Shown here: in pieces, positions 29,001 through 39,356 of the stretch
Layout of the letters: each line of letters opens with the position of its first letter
Position numbering within the stretch: position 1 is the stretch's first letter
NCBI RefSeq assembly: GCF_003340495.1
Contig: NZ_QASA01000001.1
Span: forward strand, 3,162,001-3,226,000
Direction: 5' to 3'
DNA from: Adhaeribacter pallidiroseus
GTDB lineage: Bacteria; Bacteroidota; Bacteroidia; Cytophagales; Hymenobacteraceae
Length of the DNA stretch: 64,000 bases
Notes under the pieces: model-generated
The model's database searches: none
The model's input: only the letters and a program-made list of their open reading frames with translations
What the model was told of the DNA's origin: nothing
Position numbers and translations under genes: made by a program

Positions 29001-30335
29001 CCACATGCCAACCCAAAGATTACCTTCGTGGTCTTCGGCAGTTGCCAGCACATAGTTGCCAGCAAGGCCAGTGGTATCATTTGGGTGATGGCGCCAGTGC
29101 GAAAACTGACCCGTTTTACGATTAAAAAGGTTTAAACCGCCGCCGTCCGTGCTAATCCAAAGGTTGTCTCGGGAATCTTCATTTATATGTAATACGTGAT
29201 TATTGCTGAGGCTGGTTGGGGAGGAGTTATGGTTATAGTGGTTAAATCGATTACCTTTTTTGGTACACACGTTTAAACCACTATTAAATGTGCCAAGCCA
29301 CATATTACCAGCTATGTCTTGATAAATGGCATAAACGGAGTTACTGCTCAGGCTATTTCTATCAATTTCGTCGTTTTGATAAATTGCAAAGCGCTTTTTT
29401 TCCGGATCAAATATACGTACGCCACTGTTTTCTATACTGATCCAGATTTTACCATTTTCATCTTCCGTCAGGGCTGATATGGTTGCATCGGGTAAGATAT
29501 TTTTAGCAATAGTAATATGCTGAAAGGAGCGGTTTCTTTGATCATATATATGTAATCCGCCTCCATGAGTGCCAACCCACAAGCGACCTTGGCGGTCGTG
29601 AAGCAGACGGTTTACATGATTAAAACTTAACGAAGTAACACTATTTTTTTTAAGAGTGAAATTGGTAAAGGTTTTTTTGGTTGTATTAAAATAATACAAG
29701 CCGGCGTTAGTTGTACCCAGCCATAAATTGTGTTTCTCATCTTCGGTAATATCATTTACCTCAAATTGTGCTGTGTTGCTAAGATAAAAAGAAATAAACT
29801 GTTTTGTTTGCGGATCGAACCGCTCCAATCCCACGAACGAACCTACCCAAATATTTCCTTTGCTGTCGATGAATACCTTTCGAATATCGTCTTTAGAAAT
29901 TTCATCATCCCGTTGCTTGCCATGCGTAAATCGCGTGAACTGGTTGGTCTCTGGATTTAATTTATTTAATCCGCTGGAAGTTCCTACCCAAATGTTGCCT
30001 TCAGCATCTTTCGTTAGCGATTCTACGGTATTGTTACTAATGCTGGAAGGATCTTGGGGGTTATTTTTAAAAGATTTAAAGGTATAACCGTCGTACCGGT
30101 TTAGTCCATCGCTGGTACCCACCCACATGTACCCGCGCTGGTCTTGTACTACAGCCATAATTTGTAATGGTGGTAAACCTTGCTCTCCTGCAATATGACG
30201 AAACTTTAACGGAGCCTGTACCTGCGCCACAACCGGAAAGAAAAACAACAGTAACAAAAACCCGGCTACAGCATGAACTGTTTTCCAGTAAAATTTATTA
30301 AATAAAAACAATAACATATAGAAACAAACCAGCAT
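26052..30335 (-). CDS. Hybrid two-component sensor: 14 propeller repeats, Y_Y_Y, kinase, two receivers
   Basis: A 1427-aa paralogue of the sensor at 18778-23016. A membrane-anchor or signal region (to about residue 40) precedes 14 [13 protein letters not shown]-type repeats, a Y_Y_Y domain, a membrane helix near residue 815, a coiled coil, HisKA with H918, and an ATPase domain (NAIKF, DTGIGI, GTGLGL). The first receiver has LIVEANA in place of the acidic pair but keeps D1204; a normal M-P-x-M-D-G is replaced by LAALDS. The second receiver is canonical with D1342. There is no C-terminal helix-turn-helix. An alternative ATG lies six codons downstream. Confidence 0.93.
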   Translation of the reverse strand: MLVCFYMLLFLFNKFYWKTVHAVAGFLLLLFFFPVVAQVQAPLKFRHIAGEQGLPPLQIMAVVQDQRGYMWVGTSDGLNRYDGYTFKSFKNNPQDPSSISNNTVESLTKDAEGNIWVGTSSGLNKLNPETNQFTRFTHGKQRDDEISKDDIRKVFIDSKGNIWVGSFVGLERFDPQTKQFISFYLSNTAQFEVNDITEDEKHNLWLGTTNAGLYYFNTTKKTFTNFTLKKNSVTSLSFNHVNRLLHDRQGRLWVGTHGGGLHIYDQRNRSFQHITIAKNILPDATISALTEDENGKIWISIENSGVRIFDPEKKRFAIYQNDEIDRNSLSSNSVYAIYQDIAGNMWLGTFNSGLNVCTKKGNRFNHYNHNSSPTSLSNNHVLHINEDSRDNLWISTDGGGLNLFNRKTGQFSHWRHHPNDTTGLAGNYVLATAEDHEGNLWVGMWDDGITILSPNGKVIRHLKHNPLKKSGLSSNSVWSLLVARDNRVWIGSLGSGITIYDPRTKQFSYLRHNPNDSSSLSEDDINVLFEDSQGRIWVGTYGSGLSQYIPETNSFRHYAHQSAKNSLTHNSVLAIAENKSHQILIGTTAGLNLLNPESHQFTAFPSFQQFATETINSILEDNCGNVWMGTNRGIVRLDSKMQGFSLYTVADGLQGNLFKTAAYKSRNGTLYFGGDNGLNEFDPLKIREQEPFAPIYLTDFLIFNREVPIASPQHPHSPLQKDISVTQELTVHYRQSMLTFEFASLDYSDKQSFQYAYQLENFDKSWNVIGTKRTATYTNLPPGNYLFKVKTIDVNGKWSTSTGRVRLRVTPPFWQTWWFRVCVSVSITLAIIYVYRRRAQTIRAQQEKLEKQVQERTSEVMMQKEELLLQAQDLQTLNKALQQQKTYEQQARQEAEQARIEAEKANQAKSVFLATMSHEIRTPLNGVIGMTSLLAETDLNPEQQNFTHIIRRSGKNLLSVINDVLDFSKIESGNMELYQEAFSLRDCVEEVMDMFAGKAAEQHLNIMYELDECLPVEIVGDSGRLKQILINLIGNAIKFTEYGEVVVSGRQLRLTPEGTIEIAFEVRDTGIGITPDKANLLFKAFSQGDSSTTRKYGGTGLGLAISKKLVELMGGEIAVSSKPGQGTTFRFTFLTTASAAKIREVKQAMELAGKNILIVEANASLRQILNQQLTQWQFNTLLANSGSQSWDMLATQAIDLVLLDHTLAALDSWELVQRIRQQYPAVPLILLDSINCSTATPKEEFCRILTKPIKQQQLLQAIINSLQHLPQLITSEPSERKLFTNFAEEHPLQILVAEDYPINQVFAQMALERLGYTFEIVENGQLVLEALRTKCYDVILMDVQMPEMDGLEATQTIRAQTDKYQPYIIATTASAMKEDEQVCLQAGMNDYISKPIDLDELMRALAKASSAAKHREVTSKIYEHSVF

Positions 30336-30975
30336 AAAGAATTTTTCTCTTTATTGATAAATTAAAGGTTACTTGGGTGTATAGGTGCTTTTAAACACTA
30401 TTCTTCGTAGGTATAACATTTTGCTCGCTCAAAGATGTTTGAATTGGTGCCTATATTCAGTCTATTAACCTTACTTGCACTAGTTAAAAAATTATATATA
30501 ATAAAACTCCAGCGCAAACTCTCTTACGTGGCAGTATATGTGATTATTTTTATTTGTTTATATGCATCCCATACGGTGTAATATTTCAAACTTTAAAAAC
30601 TTAAAATTAGATAAACAAAAGGATTGTCTCCTGTATATGCTTTTAAATAGCAAATTATACAAAAAAAATTATACATAATTCTCCAAAAAGTTTAAGACGC
30701 AATATTTTGTACAATACCGATCTGATTATCTATTTAATGCAAGGTAAAATAATCATGGAGAAAAGAATATTACTAATTTATAACCCTTGTACTCGGGCCT
30801 AAGCTTTTGTTTACAGTTGCGTTTTTTTTAAAAATTTCAATTAGCTAACTTACCGGTATACAGCAGTTTTCGTCTATTATTTATTCCTCGATAGCCAGCC
30901 TTAAACTTTTTGCTTTTATCTATTAATTTCGGTAAAATAGCACTGATTGCTCCTAGGTTATTTTAGCCATTAATT
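30336..30975. other. 640-bp AT-rich divergent intergenic region
   Basis: Lies between the start of the third kinase and the oppositely oriented quinone oxidoreductase gene, so it should hold promoters for both. I see only AT-rich sequence without a convincing TTTG/TAnnTTTG pair or open frame. Confidence 0.35.
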
Positions 30976-31949
30976 ATGATGCAAGCCGTTATTATTACCC
31001 AACCGGGTCCCCCCAGTGTTTTACAAATTCAGCAGAGACCAACACCAGTTCCGGCAGTAAACGAAGTTTTAATCCAGGTGAAAGCTGCCGGGGTAAACCG
31101 GCCGGATGTTTTCCAGCGTAAAGGGAATTATCCACCTCCCCCGGAGCACCAGTAGATATACCAGGCTTGGAAATAGCCGGAATTATTTCGGCCTGCGGAG
31201 CCGAGGTAAAGCAATGGCAAATTGGACAATCAGTTTGTGCTTTACTGGTAGGTGGCGGTTACGCTGAATACGCAATAGCAGATGCCCGACACTGTTTGCC
31301 CCTACCGGATAATTATTCTTTTGTGGAAGCAGCTTCGCTGCCCGAGACTGTTTTTACGGTATGGCACAATGTTTTTGAACGGGGACAATTACAAGCCGGC
31401 GAAACCTTGCTGGTACACGGAGGTACCAGCGGCATTGGCATTACCGCTATTCAATTGGCCAAAGCCATGGGCGCTCGGGTATTTGCTACAGCGGGCAGCC
31501 CGGAAAAATGTGAAGCGTGCGAAGCCTTGGGTGCCGAAAAAGCCATCAACTACAAAACCGAAGATTTTGCCGAAGTTTTAGCTCAGGTAGGAGTAGATGT
31601 TGTATTGGATATGATTGGTGGCGAGTACACTCCTAAAAATTTAAAAATTTTAAATTTGGATGGGCGTTTAGTGTTTATCAATGCCATGCTGGGCGCTCAA
31701 AGTAATTTTAATATTTCGGAGGTCATGCGCCGGCGTTTAACTATTACGGGTAGTACCCTGCGACCGCGCGATGCTGTTTTTAAAGCAAACCTGACGGCAG
31801 CTGTTCTGGAACAGGTTTGGCCTTTGCTGGCGCAAAGAAGATTTCAACCACTTATTTACCGGGTGTTTCCGTTAGCTCAGGCAGCTCAAGCGCACGCCCT
31901 CCTGGAAAGCAGCACCCACATTGGCAAGCTCGTTTTAGAAGTGTCGTAA
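30976..31949 (+). pseudogene. NAD(P)H:quinone oxidoreductase (QOR/PIG3 type), frameshifted
   Basis: A zinc-independent medium-chain dehydrogenase/reductase. The first part (from ATG 30976) encodes MQAVIITQPGPPSVLQIQQ and AAGVNRPDVFQRKGNYPPPP; after a C5 run (31138-31142) the frame hits a TAG, whereas the minus-one alternative continues with GAPVDIPGLEIAGII and the remaining domain. One extra C would give the family sequence PPPPGAPVDIPGLE. The later part has LLVHGGTSGIGITAIQLAK, the NADPH-binding loop, and ends HIGKLVLEVS. Everything else is intact, so either a recent single-base loss or a consensus error is likely. Confidence 0.88.
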
Positions 31950-32526
31950 CCAGAAGCACCTGGCTTTATTACTACTTACACTTATAACCTCAGTTAGTTA
32001 AAGCAATAAACTGTACCTAAAATGGCAATTTGTTCTTGTAAATTTTAAATAAGTAAATGGACACAAGTAGTAAGCCACCAGTATCAAGACAAAATAAAAT
32101 ATAATAAATTAAATATCAGTGAATTAACCTTGTATTTTCAATATTGGAATGTATCTTTTAATTGGTCCTTTTACTTACAATACATGCTCTTACTCCAAAA
32201 CCAGTATTTTTTAAAATTAATTTTATCCGGAACACCAAGATTTGTAAATTATTCTAAGCCCGTAACTGATTTAGGCCGGATGATTTACGAACCAGTGTGC
32301 ATTGTTTTGTTTTCAAAAAATAAGAAGAAAGCTGTTTAGCAGAAATCTCTTGCGGAGAAAACGCCGGAACTGTTTTTACTTATAACCAGTTCTTTAATCG
32401 AAATTTAAATTTTTTTTACTTTTACACCATGCTGGTTCTGGCAAGATGCTGTATAATTGCTCCTGATTAAATTTGGTGATAACGGTAATTTTAAGTAATT
32501 ACACGGGTCAAATCAGGCTACTTTCT
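31950..32526. other. 577-bp intergenic region containing a MITE-like element
   Basis: Apart from the 128-bp repeat at 32050-32177 it is AT-rich spacer without a supportable gene. An open frame across 32130-32339 overlaps the repeat and is not credible. Confidence 0.45.
32050..32177 (+). repeat. 128-bp MITE-like element, copy 1
   Basis: This stretch is about 95% identical (6 differences seen) to the reverse complement of 45867-45994. Its ends are inverted repeats, TAAGTAAATGGAC on the left and the complement of TAAGTAAAAGGAC on the right. It encodes nothing, so a non-autonomous mobile repeat is the simplest reading. Confidence 0.75.
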
Positions 32527-33720
32527 ATGAGTTTATTTACTACATCGCGTCGTAACTTTATTAAAAATACCGGCTTGGGGTTGGCTGGATTGCCGTGGTT
32601 TTTACAGGCTTGTGCCAGCGGAAAAGCCGGACAGAAAATGGCCGGTTCGTATTTTGTATATGTGGGTACCTACGCCAAACCCGAGCAGGATAGTATTTTT
32701 GGTTACCGGCTCAACCCCGCTACCGGTGAATTATCTTCGCAATTAGCGTTTAAAGGCGGTGAAAATCCTTCTTTTTTAACTTTAAACGCTAAAAAAACGC
32801 ACTTGTACGCCGTAAACGAAATTGGCAATTTCAACAATGCCAAGAGCGGTGCCGTAAGTTCTTTTGCCGTTGATGCTAAAACCGGCCAACTCCGTCTTTT
32901 AAATCAGCAAGCTACCGAAGGAGCTTCGCCTTGTTATGTATCACTGGATAAAACCGAAAAAGTGGCTTTAGTCGCTAATTACAGCGGGGGCAATGTATTA
33001 AGTTATCCCGTTCAGGAGAATGGCAGCTTACGCAAAGCAGTGAGCAACGAACAGCACCAGGGCAGCAGCATCTCTAATCGCCAAAGCGGGCCGCACGCGC
33101 ACTGCATTTTACCTGATCCCAAAAACAATTTTATATTTGCGGTTGACCTGGGCCTGGATCAGGTATTGGGTTACCGCCTCGACTCTAAAAATGGTAAACT
33201 TACCCGGGCAGCCCAACCGGCTTTTCAAACCAAACCCGGAGCCGGACCGCGCCACCTTACTTTTCACCCGAACGGCAAACTGGCTTTTTTAATTTGTGAG
33301 CTCAACTCTACCATGACAGCCCTGGATTACAACGAGGCCCAAGGCACTTTTACCGAAATTCAAACGCTTTCGACGCTACCTTCTGACTTTACGGGCGAAA
33401 GTTACTGCGCCGACGTGCACGTTTCGCCGAACGGTAAATTTTTATATGGCTCTAACCGCGGCCACAACAGTGTAGTGGTGTATAGTATTAACGAGGCTAC
33501 CGGCCAGCTGACGTTGGTACAGCACGTGAGCACCCAGGGAAATTGGCCCCGTAATTTTGCCATTGATCCATCGGGTAGAATTTTGTTAGTAGCCAACGAA
33601 CGCTCGAACGATATATTTACATTTCGCATCGACCCCAATACCGGTCAGTTAACCAGTACCGGCTTTTCTGCTCAGGTTTCCAAGCCCGTGTGTTTGCGGA
33701 TTGTGTCGGATTTTGGTTAA
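32527..33720 (+). CDS. Lactonase-family beta-propeller protein (6-phosphogluconolactonase-like), exported
   Basis: A 397-aa seven-bladed propeller of the YbhE/lactonase family. The N-terminus carries a twin-arginine type signal (TSRRNFIKNTGLGLAG) followed by a Cys in LQACASG, suggesting a Tat-exported lipoprotein; the start at 32527 is chosen because it places this signal at the N-terminus. Repeated GYRLNPATGELS, VDAKTGQLRLL and RIDPNTGQLTS units mark the blades, and GPRHLTFHPNGK and SGPHAHCILPDP are family-typical. The exported location argues against a role in the pentose phosphate pathway; a periplasmic sugar lactone is more likely, but the substrate is unknown. Confidence 0.88.
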   Translation: MSLFTTSRRNFIKNTGLGLAGLPWFLQACASGKAGQKMAGSYFVYVGTYAKPEQDSIFGYRLNPATGELSSQLAFKGGENPSFLTLNAKKTHLYAVNEIGNFNNAKSGAVSSFAVDAKTGQLRLLNQQATEGASPCYVSLDKTEKVALVANYSGGNVLSYPVQENGSLRKAVSNEQHQGSSISNRQSGPHAHCILPDPKNNFIFAVDLGLDQVLGYRLDSKNGKLTRAAQPAFQTKPGAGPRHLTFHPNGKLAFLICELNSTMTALDYNEAQGTFTEIQTLSTLPSDFTGESYCADVHVSPNGKFLYGSNRGHNSVVVYSINEATGQLTLVQHVSTQGNWPRNFAIDPSGRILLVANERSNDIFTFRIDPNTGQLTSTGFSAQVSKPVCLRIVSDFG

Positions 33721-34080
33721 ATTCTGGAAGATTTCTTTCTGCTTAAATAAAATTTAAAAAATCGCTTTCCCAGATCTTGGCAGCTATCTAGAAAAAGAGG
33801 AATGATGTCTTCTCAACACAAGATTTATTCATCCAGCCTTCCGAAAGATTTTACGGAATTAGAATGTATAAAACTAATCTTTACCCTCTTTTTCTAATTG
33901 CTTATAAATAGCTCCGGATTTGCGCAAATGAATAAAAAGCTGCTTCCCGGTTGCTGTGTTTTTCTAAATCTATTTTCATCATTCATCTTTAACGCTTGTA
34001 CTGGCTAAGATTATTTGTTTATTTTAAACTTTATCCAACAGTTATCCCTAATAGCTTACCCGGTATAAAGATTTTTCAAA
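33721..34080. other. 360-bp convergent intergenic region
   Basis: Between the lactonase and the SDR gene. A long-range inverted repeat AGAAAAAGAGG near 33792 and CCTCTTTTTCT near 33884 is present, with roughly 80 bases between. No gene is supported. Confidence 0.35.
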
Positions 34081-34950
34081 TTATTCTGATTTCCGGCGCA
34101 TTTGCGCTAGAGCATCCCAAAGCTCACTCGGAATAGTGTCGAAATGATTAAATTCGCCGGCGCCGTAAAGCCACTCGCCCCCATCGATGGTAACTACCTC
34201 GCCATTGATAAATCCGGCGTAATCGGAAATTAAGTAAGCGGCCAAATTGGCTAATTCCCGGTGGTCGCCTAAGCGTTTCAGCGGAATCCGTTTTACCGGA
34301 TCCAGGGTTTCGGCTAGTTGCGGTGGAAACAAGCGGCTCATAGCACCCTCCGTGGGGAAAGGTCCCGGCGCAATGGCGTTCGACCGGATGCCGTACTTAG
34401 CCCACTCGGCGGCCAAGGAGCGGGTAAGCGCCAGCACACCAGCTTTCGCACACGCCGAAGGAACCACGTATCCCGAACCGGTCCAGGCGTAAGTAGTTAC
34501 AATATTTAAAATAGTACCGGGTTGTTGGGCGGCAATCCAGCGTTTACCTTGAGCCAGCGTAGTATTGTAACTGCCTTTTAACACAATATCGGTTACTACA
34601 TCAAAAGCTTTGGCGCTGAGGCGCTCCGTCGGGCTCACAAAATTACCGGCCGCATTATTAATCAATACATCTACTTTGTTAAATCGCTCTACCGCCGCTT
34701 GCAGCATGTTTTCCACGGCGCTGTAATCCCGTACGTCGCAAGCTAGCGGTAAAATCTCGCCACCGGTAAGTTGGTGCAGTTCGGCAGCAGTTTGCTCCAA
34801 CACCGGCACCTTACGACTGGTAATAACTACCTGGGCGCCTAATTGCAGAAAAACCTGTGTCATGGATTTACCTAAACCAGTGCCGCCGCCCGTTACAATA
34901 ATGGTTTTACCTTGTAAAGCATTGTCTTTTAACATAGTATCTGTTTGCAT
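34081..34950 (-). CDS. Short-chain dehydrogenase, 2,4-dienoyl-CoA reductase-like
   Basis: A 289-aa NADP-binding Rossmann enzyme. The cofactor motif is TGGGTGLGKS near residue 21, followed by VLINNAAGNFVSPTERL. The active-site region reads YVVPSACAKAGVLALTRSLA: Ser stands where classical SDRs have the catalytic Tyr before x-x-x-K, which is the pattern of the peroxisomal-type 2,4-dienoyl-CoA reductases acting on unsaturated fatty acids. SNAIAPGPFPTEG and FINGEVVTIDGGEWL complete the family pattern. An alternative ATG is at codon 6. Confidence 0.88.
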   Translation of the reverse strand: MQTDTMLKDNALQGKTIIVTGGGTGLGKSMTQVFLQLGAQVVITSRKVPVLEQTAAELHQLTGGEILPLACDVRDYSAVENMLQAAVERFNKVDVLINNAAGNFVSPTERLSAKAFDVVTDIVLKGSYNTTLAQGKRWIAAQQPGTILNIVTTYAWTGSGYVVPSACAKAGVLALTRSLAAEWAKYGIRSNAIAPGPFPTEGAMSRLFPPQLAETLDPVKRIPLKRLGDHRELANLAAYLISDYAGFINGEVVTIDGGEWLYGAGEFNHFDTIPSELWDALAQMRRKSE

Positions 34951-35233
34951 TATGCTGAATTTTGCGGATATACTTCAGGAAGGTTGATTATTTTAAAATT
35001 TAAAAAATTTGCAGAATTTTAAATAAACCGCTTGTGTCCAAAATAGTTAGGCTGTAGCTCTTCCGCCTCATTACGAAATATCAAACAGATCAGCTATATT
35101 TAATCAGTAAAGCAAATCACAATTTTTTAAAATTTAAGCCGGCTTGCACCCAGATTTCCAAATTAAGGCAGGCATTTTTGCGACAACGGTGGCAGCTCGG
35201 TACCGGCCTTATATTACTTGTAACCAAATTTAT

Positions 35234-37285
35234 ATGAATCACCCGAATTATCTGTCTTGTATTATACTGGCTGTAAGCTCCTTCCTTCTGGACAATTGCA
35301 CCCAAAAAACAAAAGATAACACGCAAACTACCGATTTAGTAAGCAGTTACCGCGATACCACCGTGTTGCCTGGCAACGATTTTTTCCAATACGCCAACGG
35401 TGCCTGGATTAAAAAACACCCGATTCCGGTCTCGGAAAGTAACTGGAGCATTGGCCGGGAAGTGCAAGATGAAATTTACACTCGTCTGCGCAAAGTTAAT
35501 GAGGATGCAGCTCAGGCAAACGCCCAACCAGGAAGTAATGATCAGAAAATCGGGGATTTCTACGGAATGGGCATGGACACTGTTACCTTGGAAAAAAAAG
35601 GGTTATCCCCGTTACAACCAGAACTAGACCGCATAGCCGCCATTAAGTCGAATGCCGATGTACCCGCGGTAGTCGCCCACCTGCAAGTAATGGGGGTAAA
35701 TGCCCTGATTGGTCCTTCGGTGGACCAGGATGCTAAAAACAGCGAACAAATAGCCTTGTACCTGTGGCAATCGGGGTTGGGTTTACCCAACCGGGACTAT
35801 TATTTTATACAGGACAAACGTACCCAGAACATCCGGCAGGAATACCGCCAGCATTTAATTAAAATGTTTACTTTGCTGGGTCAGCACCAGACTACGGCTA
35901 CCCAAAACAGCGACCGGGTAATTAAGTTGGAAACCGCTCTAGCCAAGGCTTCTAGGAAGCTGGAAGATTTGCGCGACCCTTACGCTAATTACAATAAAAT
36001 GGCCGTAGCCGACGTAAACAAACTGACACCGGGCGTAGACTGGCAAACCTGGCTCTCCCAGATGCAGGTAAAAAAACAAGACAGCGTAATTGTGGGGCAG
36101 CCGGAATTTTACCGGACGGTGGGGCAACAATTAAAAACAGCTCCGGTGGCCGATTGGCAGGCGTATTTGCAATGGCATTTGGTACATACGTTTGCGGAAC
36201 AATTACCCAAAGCTTTCGACGACGAACATTTCCGGTTTTATGGCACTGTGATGCAAGGCCGTAAAGCCCAGCGGGCCCGTTGGAAGCGCGTACTCGACGA
36301 AGAAGAAAACGCCATGGGCGAAGTATTGGGCAAATTGTTCGTTTCCGACTATTTCTCGCCTGTGACCAAAAAACGCTACGAAACCATGGTGGATAACGTA
36401 GTATTGGCCTTCCGGGAGCACATTGAGAAACTGGACTGGATGACTCCACCCACGAAAGAAAAAGCGTTAACCAAGCTACACCAGATTAAGAAAAAAGTAG
36501 GTTACCCGGATAAGTGGAAAGATTTTTCGGATTTAAAAATAGACCGCTCGTCGTACGTGCAAAATGTGATGCGGGCCAACGAATGGTGGCACCGCTACCA
36601 GTTAAATAAACTGGGTAAACCCGTGGACCGCACGGAGTGGAGCATGACGCCCCAAACCTACAACGCGTATTATAACCCCAGCAATAACGAAATTGTGCTA
36701 CCGGCGGCCATTTTTGCCATTCCGGGTTTGCGCGACGAAGAGGCCGATGACGCCATTATTTACGGTTACGCCGGCGCTTCTACCATTGGGCACGAACTTA
36801 CCCACGGCTTCGACGACCAAGGCAGCCAGTTTGATGCGCGGGGAAATTTAAAAAACTGGTGGGCACCCACCGATGAAGCTTTATTCAAGAAAAAAGTAAA
36901 AGGCATCGTAAAACAGTTTAACCAATACGTGGTACTCGACAGTCTGCACGTAAACGGCAAAGCTACCGCCGGCGAAAACATTGCCGATTTAGGCGGTATT
37001 GTCATTGCGCTGGATGCTTTTAAGAAGACTCCCCAATATAAAAGTAACGAAACAATTGGGGGATTAACCCCGGTACAGCGGTATTTTATAGGTTACGCGC
37101 TGGGTTGGCAAGGGCACCAGCGCGGCGAACGCCTGGCTCAGCAAATACTAACCGATGTGCATTCGCCGGCCCATTTACGGGTAAACGGCCCCATGTCGGA
37201 TATTCCGGAATTCTATGCGGCGTTTGGGGTTAAGCCCGGCCAGAAACTGTACCTGCCGGATTCGCTCCGGGTTAAAATCTGGTAA
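35234..37285 (+). CDS. M13-family (neprilysin/PepO) zinc endopeptidase
   Basis: A 683-aa exported metallopeptidase that cleaves oligopeptides. The start at 35234 gives a hydrophobic signal (YLSCIILAVSSFLLDNC), possibly a lipoprotein with an atypical lipobox. The mature protein starts with PGNDFFQYANGAWIKKHPIP, typical for M13. The zinc site is H520-E521-L-T-H524 (IGHELTHGFDDQGSQFD) with the third ligand E581 in GENIADLGG. The C-terminus (CHARACTERISTIC SDIPEFYAAFGVKPGQKLY, ending in W) is normal, and the length is as expected for the family. Confidence 0.93.
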   Translation: MNHPNYLSCIILAVSSFLLDNCTQKTKDNTQTTDLVSSYRDTTVLPGNDFFQYANGAWIKKHPIPVSESNWSIGREVQDEIYTRLRKVNEDAAQANAQPGSNDQKIGDFYGMGMDTVTLEKKGLSPLQPELDRIAAIKSNADVPAVVAHLQVMGVNALIGPSVDQDAKNSEQIALYLWQSGLGLPNRDYYFIQDKRTQNIRQEYRQHLIKMFTLLGQHQTTATQNSDRVIKLETALAKASRKLEDLRDPYANYNKMAVADVNKLTPGVDWQTWLSQMQVKKQDSVIVGQPEFYRTVGQQLKTAPVADWQAYLQWHLVHTFAEQLPKAFDDEHFRFYGTVMQGRKAQRARWKRVLDEEENAMGEVLGKLFVSDYFSPVTKKRYETMVDNVVLAFREHIEKLDWMTPPTKEKALTKLHQIKKKVGYPDKWKDFSDLKIDRSSYVQNVMRANEWWHRYQLNKLGKPVDRTEWSMTPQTYNAYYNPSNNEIVLPAAIFAIPGLRDEEADDAIIYGYAGASTIGHELTHGFDDQGSQFDARGNLKNWWAPTDEALFKKKVKGIVKQFNQYVVLDSLHVNGKATAGENIADLGGIVIALDAFKKTPQYKSNETIGGLTPVQRYFIGYALGWQGHQRGERLAQQILTDVHSPAHLRVNGPMSDIPEFYAAFGVKPGQKLYLPDSLRVKIW

Positions 37286-37367
37286 TTGCGCGTCCGTAAT
37301 CTGGAAATATTTTTTGGGGTGAAGTAACCACTCGCCCGACTAAAATTTTAAAATTTTTATTCGTAGC

Positions 37368-38027
37368 ATGGCTCTATCCACAGAAACGCTTCGGTTAGCT
37401 CAACTCATTTGGGATTATCATCACGTAAATCATACGGTTCAACCTGCCGACTGCATTATGGTGCTGGGGAGCCACGACTTGCGGGTAGCCGAACGAGGCG
37501 CAGAACTGTGGCTGCAGGGTTACGCTCCCTGGCTGCTCCTGGCCGGCGGTTTGGGCCGGTTAACTCTGGGTTTATGGCAGGAAACAGAAGCTGATAAATT
37601 TGCCAGCGTGGCCCGGCAAATGGGCGTACCGGCGGAGCATATTCTAATCGAAAACCGATCTACCAATACCGGCGAAAACGTAGCTTTAGCGTACCAGCTA
37701 TTACAAGCGCGCCAAATACAGGTAAACCGTTTTATTCTGGTACAGAAACCCTACATGGAACGGCGCACCCTGGCTACTTTCGAAAAACAATGGCCCGGTA
37801 AACAAACCGAGATTTTAGTAACTTCGCCGCAGATAAGTTTTGCCGATTACCCCAACCCAGAAGTATCCCCGGAAGAAGTAATAGCCATTATGCTGGGCGA
37901 CCTGCAACGTATTAAGGTTTATCCCGAAAAAGGCTATCAAACCTATCAACCTATTCCGGCCGAAGTGTGGAGCGCTTACGAACAATTAATTGCTCAGGGC
38001 TTTACCAATCATCTGATAGCGGAATAA
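37368..38027 (+). CDS. YdcF-family (DUF218) protein
   Basis: A 219-aa soluble member of the DUF218/YdcF family, which binds nucleotide-like ligands or acts in envelope metabolism; the function is not settled. Visible family features are ADCIMVLGSHDLRVAERGAEL near the N-terminus, LLLAGGLGRLT, and the ENRSTNTGENVALAYQLL motif, then FILVQKPYMERRTLATFEKQW. It follows the M13 peptidase by 82 bp on the same strand, so co-transcription is possible. Confidence 0.88.
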   Translation: MALSTETLRLAQLIWDYHHVNHTVQPADCIMVLGSHDLRVAERGAELWLQGYAPWLLLAGGLGRLTLGLWQETEADKFASVARQMGVPAEHILIENRSTNTGENVALAYQLLQARQIQVNRFILVQKPYMERRTLATFEKQWPGKQTEILVTSPQISFADYPNPEVSPEEVIAIMLGDLQRIKVYPEKGYQTYQPIPAEVWSAYEQLIAQGFTNHLIAE

Positions 38028-38275
38028 AGGTATTTCGTCAACGGTAAGAGATAAATTTAAAAAATACGATTTACCGGCTAGTCTGGCAGTTCTGAGAAGA
38101 ATTTGAGATCGCTTACTTTTTTAAATTTATATCTATTGGATACCGGCTAGTAGGCAATAGCGGCATTATTCGTTAAAATACTTTTTAAATTTAACTCGCG
38201 GTACAGCGGTTAGTTTTCCGGATTTCTATTTACCTTGAAAGAAGGTTCCTGATTTATTGTTTAATCTAAATAACC

Positions 38276-39067
38276 ATGTTATTCCTGCATTTTCTTTTGG
38301 CACTATGGCTGGCGGTTACTTCCTGGTTAAATCCTGTAGTTATTAAAAAACGCAAGTTAGTGTGGCGCGAAGAATTTAATGCCACGGGGCAGCCTAATTT
38401 CCAGGATTGGGTTTACGAAACCGGCTATATCCGCAACAAAGAAATGCAGTATTACACCAACCGGCCGGAGAATGTTAGGTTGGAAAACGGAAATTTGGTA
38501 ATAGAAGCGCGGCTGGATTCTCTCCGTACCAACGGCCAGGTAGCACCCATCACTTCGGCCAGTTTAACTACCGAGGGAAAACACGAGTGGCAATACGGGC
38601 GCATCGAAGTGCGGGCCAAAATACCTTCGGCGCGGGGAACCTGGCCGGCCATCTGGTTTTTAGGTAAAAATCATGACCAGGTAGGCTGGCCCGCCTGCGG
38701 CGAGTTAGACTTAATGGAACACGTGGGCTACGATCCGGATACGTTACATTTTAACATTCACACCAAAGCGTATAACCACGCCCAAAAAACCAATAAAGGC
38801 CAGAAAGTAGGCCTGAAAAATCCGGAGGCAGATTACCATATTTATACCCTCGATTGGACCAAAGAAAAAGTAGATTTTCTGCTGGATGGCAAAACCGCAT
38901 TTAGCTTCCGCAACGAAGGTACCGGGCCCGATGTCTGGCCCTACGATCAACCCTTTTACTTAATTTTAAATTTAGCCTTTGGCGGTGCCTGGGGTGGACA
39001 AAAAGGAATAGATAGGACGGCCTTACCACAAAAATTTTACATTGATTACGTACGGGTTTACCAATAA
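38276..39067 (+). CDS. Glycoside hydrolase family 16 (laminarinase-like beta-glucanase), secreted
   Basis: A 263-aa secreted enzyme expected to cut beta-1,3 or mixed-linkage glucans. A signal peptide (LFLHFLLALWLAVTSWL) precedes the jelly-roll domain. The catalytic motif E143-L-D145-L-M-E148 (GELDLMEHVG) has the extra residue typical of laminarinase-type GH16 members. Aromatic residues such as WPAIWFLG and the closing PQKFYIDYVRVYQ fit the family. It is a single-domain protein with no visible carbohydrate-binding module. Confidence 0.92.
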   Translation: MLFLHFLLALWLAVTSWLNPVVIKKRKLVWREEFNATGQPNFQDWVYETGYIRNKEMQYYTNRPENVRLENGNLVIEARLDSLRTNGQVAPITSASLTTEGKHEWQYGRIEVRAKIPSARGTWPAIWFLGKNHDQVGWPACGELDLMEHVGYDPDTLHFNIHTKAYNHAQKTNKGQKVGLKNPEADYHIYTLDWTKEKVDFLLDGKTAFSFRNEGTGPDVWPYDQPFYLILNLAFGGAWGGQKGIDRTALPQKFYIDYVRVYQ

Positions 39068-39356
39068 TTCAACACTAATTTCGGGTTGCTATCTTTGGTT
39101 TGGTACGCCTGCTTGCCAGCGATTAACATCAATTACCTGATCTGGTTGAATAAGCATTAAGTGTTTAAAACGTGGTAAAATTAGAATGTAAATTTTTCTA
39201 AAGCTTAAATTAACGGTTTGGTTGCGACAAACTCGTAAAACTAGGTGTATCCACAAAGAAATTTAAAAAACCCTAAATTTTTACCTTGTCCTTTTACCTT
39301 TATTGTCGCCTTCATAAAACATAAGTGTACTTGCATTACCTATGGCTTAACTAGTT

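Noticed and set aside
18778-30335. Regularly spaced similar sequences suggesting a CRISPR-like or tandem DNA repeat
   Set aside because: They are the codons of the propeller repeats within two large proteins; spacing is about 130-150 bp and the DNA is diverged.
32130-32339. 69-codon frame after the quinone oxidoreductase
   Set aside because: Half of it lies in the 128-bp non-coding repeat and it has no family features.
35985-36449. Minus-strand frame of 154 codons inside the M13 peptidase
   Set aside because: Arg/Pro-rich antisense shadow of a gene with intact catalytic motifs.
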